From Pteria penguin (Eukaryota; Mollusca; Bivalvia; Pterioida; Pteriidae): DNA of 64,000 nucleotides. The notes beneath the pieces are model-generated. The model was given only the letters and a program-made list of their open reading frames with translations. It did not search any database and had not been told where the DNA came from. The translations under genes and the position numbers were made by a program. Shown here in pieces: positions 1-64,000 of the stretch. The DNA is taken from NCBI GenBank assembly GCA_035048485.1, contig CM068581.1, positions 9,809,430 to 9,873,429 on the forward strand, given 5' to 3'. The first letter of the stretch is position 1, and every line of letters begins with the position of its first letter.

Positions 1-119
1 AAATTCTAGTGGTATATTAATATTTGAAGAACGGAGTCAAAAACCAAAGTGGCCGAAAGAGAGTGAGCCAAAGAATCAATCCAAGGACAGTCTGTATTGA
101 ATCGTTCAGTATTCATATT

Positions 120-670
120 TCAGCGGGTCACCACATACTAGTCTCTGCAGAATGGTCTTTGTACACTGCACTTACAGCAAATGGTGGCTTTCACTGTCTT
201 CATACTTGAATGGGTCACCACATACTGGTCACTGTAGAGTGGTTTCTGTATACTGGATTTGGTCACCACGTACAGCTGACTGCAGAATAGTGTCTTTTTA
301 CAAGTACCATCAAATAGTGACCTCCACTCTCCACATACTGGAATGGGTCACCACATATTGGCCACTGCAAGGTGGTCTTTATACACTGTTACCAACAGCT
401 AATGCTGGCTTTCACTCTACACATACTGGAATAGGTCACCACATAATGGTGTCCATATATATATGTACCATTAGCAAAATACTGGTCTCCATTGTACACA
501 AATTGGAATAGGTCACCATATACTGATCACTGCAGAGTGGTCTCCATATACATGCACCATCAACAAATACTGGTCTCCGCTCTCCTGATACTGGATTGGG
601 TCACCATATACTGGTTGTTGGAGAGTGGTGTCCGTATACTGGATTGGGTCACCACATTCTGATCTCGAAG
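120..670. repeat. Degenerate tandem repeat, about 87-90 bp with half-units
   Basis: The motif GGTCACCACATACTGG recurs near 124, 215, 261, 346, 436, 512, 599 and 647, with spacings of roughly 46 or 76-91 bp. Between copies lie related 'CACTGCAGAGTGGTCT' stretches. The apparent reading frames across it are by-products of the repeat. Confidence 0.75.
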
Positions 671-1692
<1,022 letters not shown>

Positions 1693-3022
1693 AAGCACAA
1701 ATAGAATCAGTGAAACACCTGGGAGTACTATGGACCTTGGATCTCAGAAGAAATACCTGTAGTAAATAAAGACAAATTAGACAAACATATAAAGCACACA
1801 GACACTACAGCTAACAGGGCACCCTATATTTCACTTATATTCGTTCCCCGTCTGGGACTCGAACCCACGACCTATGGTACCGAATCACCTAGCTGTCATG
1901 CATCCAACCCTCTAACCGACTGAGCTACCCGAGCTCCACAAAAAGGGAGCTTTAATAGCCAATCATTAGCTAATCGCATGCCTGACAACACGGCCGCGGA
2001 AAGTGAAGGAATTTACCCGACGTAAACGCAGGCGGATCCTCTGAGAGAAATAAACTTAATAAAGCACAAATAGAATCAGTGAAACACCTGGGAGTACTAT
2101 GGACCTTGGATCTCCCAGGTGTTTCACTGATTCTGTTTGTGCTTTTTATGTTTATTTCTCTTTCAGTGTTGTATTCTCTCAGAGGATCCGCCTGCGTTTA
2201 CGTCGGGTAAATTCCTTCACTTTCCGTGGCCGTAAACGCAGGCGGATCCTCTGAGAGAAATAAACTTAATAAAGCACAAATAGAATCAGTGAAACACCTG
2301 GGAGTACTATGGACCTTGGATCTCCCAGGTGTTTCACTGATTCTGTTTGTGCTTTATATGTTTATTTCTCTTTCAGTGTTGTATTCTCTCAGAGGATCCG
2401 CCTGCGTTTACGTCGGGTAAATTCCTTCACTTTCCGCGGCCGTGTTGTCATGCATGCGATTAGCTAATGATTGGCTATTAAAGCTCCCTTTTTGTGGAGC
2501 TCGGGTAGCTCAGTCGGTTAGAGGGTTGGATGCACGACAGCTAGGTGATTCGGTACCATAGGTCGTGGGTTCGAGTCCCAGACGGGGAACGAATATAAGT
2601 GAAATATAGGGTGCCTTGTTAGCTGTAGTGTCTGTGTGCTTTATATGCTTGTCTAATTTGTCTTTATTTTCTACAGGTATTTCTTCGGAGATCCAAGGTC
2701 CATAGTACTCCCAGGTGTTTCACTGATTCTATTTGTGCTTTATATGTTTATTTCTCTTTCAGTGTTGTATTCTCTCAGAGGATCTGCCTGCGTTTACGTC
2801 GGGTAAATTCCTTCACTTTCCGCGGCCGTGTTGTCATGCATGCGATTAGCTAATGATTGGCTATTAAAGCTCCCTTTTTGTGGAGCTCGGGTAGCTCAGT
2901 CGGTTAGAGGGTTGGATCCATGACAGCTAGGTGATTCGGTACCATAGGTCGTGGGTTCGAGTCCCAGACGGGGAACGAATATAAGTGAAATATAGGGTGC
3001 CTTGTTAGCTGTAGTGTCTGTG

Positions 3023-3027
<5 letters not shown>
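1693..3027. repeat. Inverted cluster of tRNA-headed SINE-like units
   Basis: Three copies of a tRNA-like module occur: one on - (B-box complement 1855-1865, A-box complement 1917-1928) and two on + (A boxes 2506-2517 and 2892-2903; B boxes 2568-2578 and 2954-2964). The B box reads GGTTCGAGTCC, a perfect pol III promoter match. The shared body includes AGAATCAGTGAAACACCTGG and GGATCCGCCTGCGTTTACG. Two nearly identical hairpins are centred near 2105 and 2315, with arms of about 100 bp. The + units run into the TA microsatellite at 3028. The modules are tRNA-derived repeats, not functional tRNA genes. Confidence 0.85.
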
Positions 3028-3075
<48 letters not shown>

Positions 3076-3080
3076 TATAT
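3028..3080. repeat. TA microsatellite
   Basis: About 50 bases of alternating TA at the end of the SINE-like cluster. Confidence 0.95.
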
Positions 3081-5968
3081 GATAGATTTTGATTAGATTT
3101 CTTCTGGTTGTTATGTTGATTCTTACCATATTTCATAAAGATAAGAGTCAAGTACCCAAGGATTTCGGTAGGGGTCATGTCGATCCTTGTTTTGGCATTT
3201 CTTTCCACATACAGTCTTGGCTAGTAGAGCATGAGGTATCTCTTATTCCTGCCAGAGCTTTTCTTACTTCAGTCCATGTCAGGAGATTGATCATGGTCAC
3301 ACGATCTCCTACTGCTTTGCTGAGTGTAAAATACACTTCTTATCAAAATCAATACTGACGGAAGTCGCTCCACATCACAATTTATCTGAAGTTTAAGGCA
3401 AGTTTATTCTAACGTAATTCATTAGTCAATCGAAGCGATTATTGATTGGATGATTATTTGGTTGCCTATTAGAATCATCACCTCGTTAGCTGAAGGTATA
3501 CTATCACACCATGCGTATCCAGGGTAGAGCAAGCATCATCATTTAGGAAAAGGGGAAACGTATGCTATCAGGAGAACTCCGTATTGTTGCATTTACGATA
3601 TATCTAAACTTTATAGAGACAGCTTTGTCTTGCGCAATATAGAAATGAGTTTTCTTAGATAATTCTATATAGAACAGGATATTAGATAATAATGCAATGC
3701 ACGTTTGGACCTTTTTCTCAATTATTCACCAATCGTATACATAGAGTATAACGTGTCTTGGGAACCGCTCATGATCGATTGGAAATGATAGCAGCGAGTT
3801 ACAGCATCAATCGGGTAGCAAGTTATATCTGCCATTTATAGAGTGACTCATCCCTTTATGTAGGACCTTGTAAGGTTCTGTGGAAGCATACACGTCTACA
3901 GTCAATAACTCCGCAGCACAAAGGCTTTGTATAACTACTCCGTATAGAGTGATCATTGTGCTACATGTACTTCATTATTTGCAAAATAAATTTAGGGCCT
4001 TGATACATTTTCCTCACTGATTATAAGCATATATACCAATCGATCAGTGCAATCTAACTTCATTCAACATGGACAATGTGTACACATGCTTGTGTAAATC
4101 TGGACAACATCTTATTGCTCAAGATGCTTGACAGGTATGACGAAACTAAAAAATAGGTGACAAAATCTGTTGACATCCTAGGATATACCTGTCAAATCAT
4201 GTTTAGTGAGACAGTGCTTTTGATCCGACCGATCAGCATATCTCTGTCCGGTTATATAACCTGGACCAATTTCTTTGGCTCTACAACCTCGAACAGCCTT
4301 GCCAATTTCTTTGAATTTATAAATGAAATCAATTCCTCTGATTGTTTAATTTGATTTGATCGGGGTTCTGTATCCGATTTGTTTCTGCTTACTTTATTAA
4401 ATCGATATTGGCTTTCAGAAATGTCCAGTGAAGGTCAATTTTCCTGAAGAGTGTCCGGTGAAGGTCAGTTTTCCGGTAATTGCTGTTCGGATTCTTAGCT
4501 TTGTCAATTAATTTCATATGCCTAGGACGTAATCATTAGGACCGAAACGATTGCTTGACCGTTCAAGATTCAAGAGCAGTCCTCATTTCAGAGGAGACAA
4601 AACAGATACTCGATATTTCATTTTGATATCGTTATATTGTTTGCTTGTTCAGTATCCACCACGCGTCCTAGGTATTTCTTGTCGTTTTAATTTGTGCCCT
4701 TATTCGTGATTGAGTCATCAAATGCATTATTGGTACTATATCTGTATGGTGATATTAGATCCTAGACATTACACATTCACCATGCTTGTTCAGTTTTCAC
4801 CGCTCGTCCTAAGTGTTTCTTACCGTTTTTAACTTGTGCCCCTATTCGTGATTGCCTTATCAAATGCATTACTAGTGCGATATCTGTATGGCGACATCAA
4901 ATCAGTGAACACTACACATTTTGATTGAATTCTGATGAAAGAATTCATGGAGTAGTGCATCATCAGAGGAATGGTCTCATATATATATATATATATGGTG
5001 GTAATGAAGCTTAGGGGAATAGTATATAAAATCAATGCTAGAAAAAAAATCACAATAATATAATTTGATTTGACGCTCTTTCCCCGACAGCTAGTAGCGC
5101 GTTAGTACTGCATACAGCGGTCTTTCTGTGATGTAGCGGTAGCGGAAAGCTTACGAGGAGTGATCAATATTTTGGCAAATAAATAACTTAAGGTATAGTT
5201 GATGTTATATATTGATAGTGTGGGAATTCGCGTACATATTTCATTGGAGAGTGCAAAACCGTTTCTTGTCAAAGCCAAGCAGTCAGCCGAAGTTAATTTC
5301 CACTTTCCTATGTGAAACGTGAACACTGAGTCATTATTGTAACACGGGCCAGAATTTTACTAAAGCTTTTCTTTAATTAATCCTGTTTGCGTTATTATTC
5401 AAGCTTAGTGCCATGGCTGGCATGGTGAAAGTCGGATGATTATTTCGTTGCGTTTTTTGGTCTTTGTAGTTAGAGCCTGGAGTTCTTTTCTGTAGTGATT
5501 ACAGTGATGTGCTAAACTGTCTTCATGTTTCGTGAAAATATGCTTCCAGTGTTTTGTGCTAATGGACTTCCCCCATGTGGAATCTTACATTCATGCCAGC
5601 CAGATTTATTTGACCTTCGTGTTCCCATGAACATACTTCAATTGATTAAAGATATTGAAGGTGTGATACTAGATGCTGTGAAAGGTATTGTCATTACTTC
5701 TAATGCTTAAGGACAAGTATTACTTTCTGCATGGAAATAACGTCAGATATTATCAGGGAAAATGATTGTATTGCCTATACCTTTTTAGTGTATTGAAACT
5801 ACGTAAATATTCATTAAATAAGGAAATTATGTAAGAGAGTAGTGTTTCATCAGGTGTGGTATAACGAGGATCATTACAGGTGTTGGGTTTGTCGTTAGAC
5901 ACATTATGGTCATCTGACTGGGTTTATTACTGGATGACATTGAGGAATATGTCACAATAACGACCACA
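3081..5968. other. Upstream region of the NAV start exon
   Basis: Non-coding and AT-rich. If the ATG at 5969 is a true start, the promoter and 5' UTR of the short isoform lie in this stretch, but I see no decisive core promoter. A 141-bp tandem duplication is at about 4643-4925. A frame of 61 codons from 5525 lacks splice or family support. Confidence 0.4.
4643..4925. repeat. Two-copy tandem duplication, about 141 bp
   Basis: Copies begin CTTGTTCAGTATCCACC and CTTGTTCAGTTTTCACC and share TTCGTGATTG, ATCAAATGCATTA and ATCTGTATGG further on. The copies are diverged, so the duplication is old. Confidence 0.75.
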
Positions 5969-62048
<56,080 letters not shown>

Positions 62049-62740
62049 AATACTTGTTGCTAGATGCTGACTGCATGAACTTGCCTTCATATTATTGTTA
62101 ACATTATGCTACTTGGACTTGCCACCAGAGGGATATCTTCTATCTACTGGAATTATCGGTCAATACAACTTTGTAAAAACAGTGAGCTTATAGATTACAT
62201 GTCCTGAAACTTTAACGACAATGAAAGTTGAAGTATAGACAACAAAAATATCTTTGGCACATTCTGTTCCTGTAAATAGGACAAAAGAAACATGCAATAG
62301 GTTATTTATGTGCTATTTCCAATAATGGAGCTAGAATTACCCTTGCTACCTGGCTGTCATTTTGCAATGATATTGGTGCTTTATAACCAGAATCACAGGC
62401 CAAAAAGGATCGGTGCAATTCCAGACATTGTGATACAATCAGATTATATGTAGATTATCTTGGTTATGAATATTTGAATGAGAGATTTAATACAGATATC
62501 ATCTATTTTTTCAATATACTCGTTGTTTCTTTCATATTTTCATAAAAATGCATGATAAACAACTTGGCATGATTTTAATGTTGTGTAGATGTTATGATTT
62601 TCCAATATATATATAGCCTAGGACTGCTGAAGATAGAATAGGGTATGTTGATACCTCATAATCCCACTATAACTATTGCAAGCAATTCTGATGTTCTTCA
62701 TAGTCAAGTAAATATAATAAAATTGAATGTCACACATTTC
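62049..62740 (+). other. Probable 3' UTR of NAV with AATAAA signal
   Basis: AT-rich non-coding sequence after the stop. The only canonical AATAAA downstream that I found is at 62716-62721; an ATTAAA variant lies at 63073-63078 and would give a longer UTR. The real end needs RNA evidence. Confidence 0.5.
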
Positions 62741-64000
62741 TTCAGTAAGTACATGAAATTCTCATTGACGTAACATTCCATTATGTATTGTTGGTATCCG
62801 CACTTTGAACATGTTCTCTAACGACTGCTAATTCTTTTAAGCAGGTGAACAAAGGACAGAAAATTTTGCCGGACAACCTTGCTTAATAGTGCTCAATGGA
62901 TAACTACAAGAAAATGCTTTTTACAGCCTTTAAAAACAAATTGATAAGGAGTTCAGTTTTTTGTGTATATGAAGTTAAAATTATATTTACAAACATGGGT
63001 TATTTTGACAATGTCATTGAAATACTTAATTAGATGCAATAGGAATGATGCTCAGATCAAAGACATGTATTTATTAAACCCTCTGATAAAATTCATCTTC
63101 CTTTCTATTGTGAAAGGAAGTTTCCACTTGCAAGTATGCTGTAGGTGCAATACCTAATGTCTTCCTATTTATTGTAATATTTCATAGTCACTTTTTTAAA
63201 TTTAGAAATTCAGAATATTTCAACATAGAGCTTTTTTTCTCCATATCCTAATAATTGACATTGTAAAAACTTGATTAATGTGTGTGCTTGAAATTGGGTC
63301 AATTTGATGGAACCTGTCTAGCTTGTATTAGTCAATGTGATACCCTTGCTTTGACTCTAGGTGATGGTTTTGTTTAAGATCTTGCTTCTTCCCATGTGTC
63401 TATGGCTGCTTTTTTCGACATATTTTTTCAGGGGAGCTTGAATTTACATTCTTTGATTTTGCATACCATTGACAGATAGCTTAAGCTTTAAGTGTTAATA
63501 GAAAAGCTCTTTTGGCATGTTGATTCAACCTACAGGTTTTTTTTTATCACATGCTTGATATTTGTGAGGTGGTTTTATTATTATTATTATTATTATAACT
63601 CTTATTAATTTGGAATTTGTGCATTTGGTCCGAGTGGTGGAGACCTTGTAGGAAAGCCATTTATATGGTCAAGTTGGTGGTCAGCATACACACTATTTTC
63701 TGGAGTTGACATGTGCACTTACACCCAGAAACAAAAACCCAAAAGGCAGGAAAATTTATGCATATAATTTTCAATTTTGTCTTAATTGTCGTTTTAGAGT
63801 GTTAGTGCAGTGTATAGAAGATGGTTATAAAACATGTTTAATCATTTTTATTATAAGTTGATGTTCATAGTACACATGCGATATGTGTATGCAGTGTGGT
63901 CGGAAATTGTGAAATATAATATGTTTTTGTGGTTTTTTTGTTTTTATTTGGGGGGGGGGGGGGGGGTCTGACAGCGATGCCTGCATTTAGGTCTAAATCT
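62741..64000. other. Downstream flank or extended 3' UTR, nothing recognised
   Basis: AT-rich, no convincing coding exon. It holds an ATT triplet run near 63576-63595 and a 17-base G run at 63950-63966. Confidence 0.5.

Noticed and set aside
2500..2590. tRNA gene candidates in the 1.7-3.0-kb cluster and at 7829-7906
   Set aside because: A and B boxes are intact, but the units are multicopy, joined to a repeated body and carry extended spacing or tails; they are tRNA-derived repeat heads.
5525..5710. Frame of 61 codons upstream of the NAV start exon
   Set aside because: No donor in a compatible position, no family likeness, and its stop precedes the exon; probably chance.

Overview
The window reads as nuclear DNA of a lophotrochozoan animal, most likely a bivalve mollusc. 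The evidence is an AT-rich background, GT-AG introns, tRNA-derived SINEs, several dispersed repeats of a kind I associate with bivalve genomes, and a single spread-out gene conserved with animals. Nothing is bacterial or viral, and there is no operon, CRISPR array or rRNA. The species cannot be fixed from the sequence.

One protein-coding gene occupies the + strand: a neuron navigator (NAV family; unc-53 in nematodes, sickie in flies; NAV1/2/3 in vertebrates). I could chain 22 coding exons from an ATG at 5969 to a TAA at 62048. Every splice junction keeps phase, and the joined coding length is 4,752 nt, giving 1,583 residues. Layout of the protein: a short Pro/Gln-rich start (exon 1); a very large Ser/Gly/Asn-rich exon (exon 2, 12748-14435); small exons with the conserved 'HGSNLSLVS' segment and the first coiled coil (exons 3-9); a basic Ser/Lys segment (exons 10-11); a second coiled coil (exons 12-13); and a C-terminal AAA+-type P-loop NTPase domain (exons 14-21) with Walker A GPSGTGKT and Walker B VIILDN, ending in a Ser-rich tail (exon 22). 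The N-terminal calponin-homology domain of long NAV isoforms is not in the window, so the ATG at 5969 is either an internal start for a short isoform or the gene continues upstream.

Layout: 1-5968, upstream non-coding DNA with a degenerate tandem repeat, a CA/TA microsatellite and an inverted cluster of tRNA-headed SINE-like units. 5969-18762, exons 1-6, with intron 1 carrying a SINE, a 60-bp minisatellite split by a MITE, and a 40-bp minisatellite. 18763-48168, a 29.4-kb intron 6 holding a candidate GC-AG alternative exon (20975-21082), a weaker exon candidate (24917-25108), a 4.1-kb 64-bp minisatellite, two further MITE copies and other repeats. 48169-62048, exons 7-22, closely spaced, with a donor-derived tandem array in intron 11 and a 27-bp array in intron 20. 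62049-64000, 3' UTR and flank.

The most notable non-textbook observations are: a tandem array in intron 11 whose unit contains the genuine 5' splice site of exon 11, so the donor has been copied repeatedly; an in-frame GC-AG exon in the giant intron; a 45-nt cassette that shifts the heptad register of the first coiled coil; and a MITE whose boundaries can be read from its insertion into a minisatellite.
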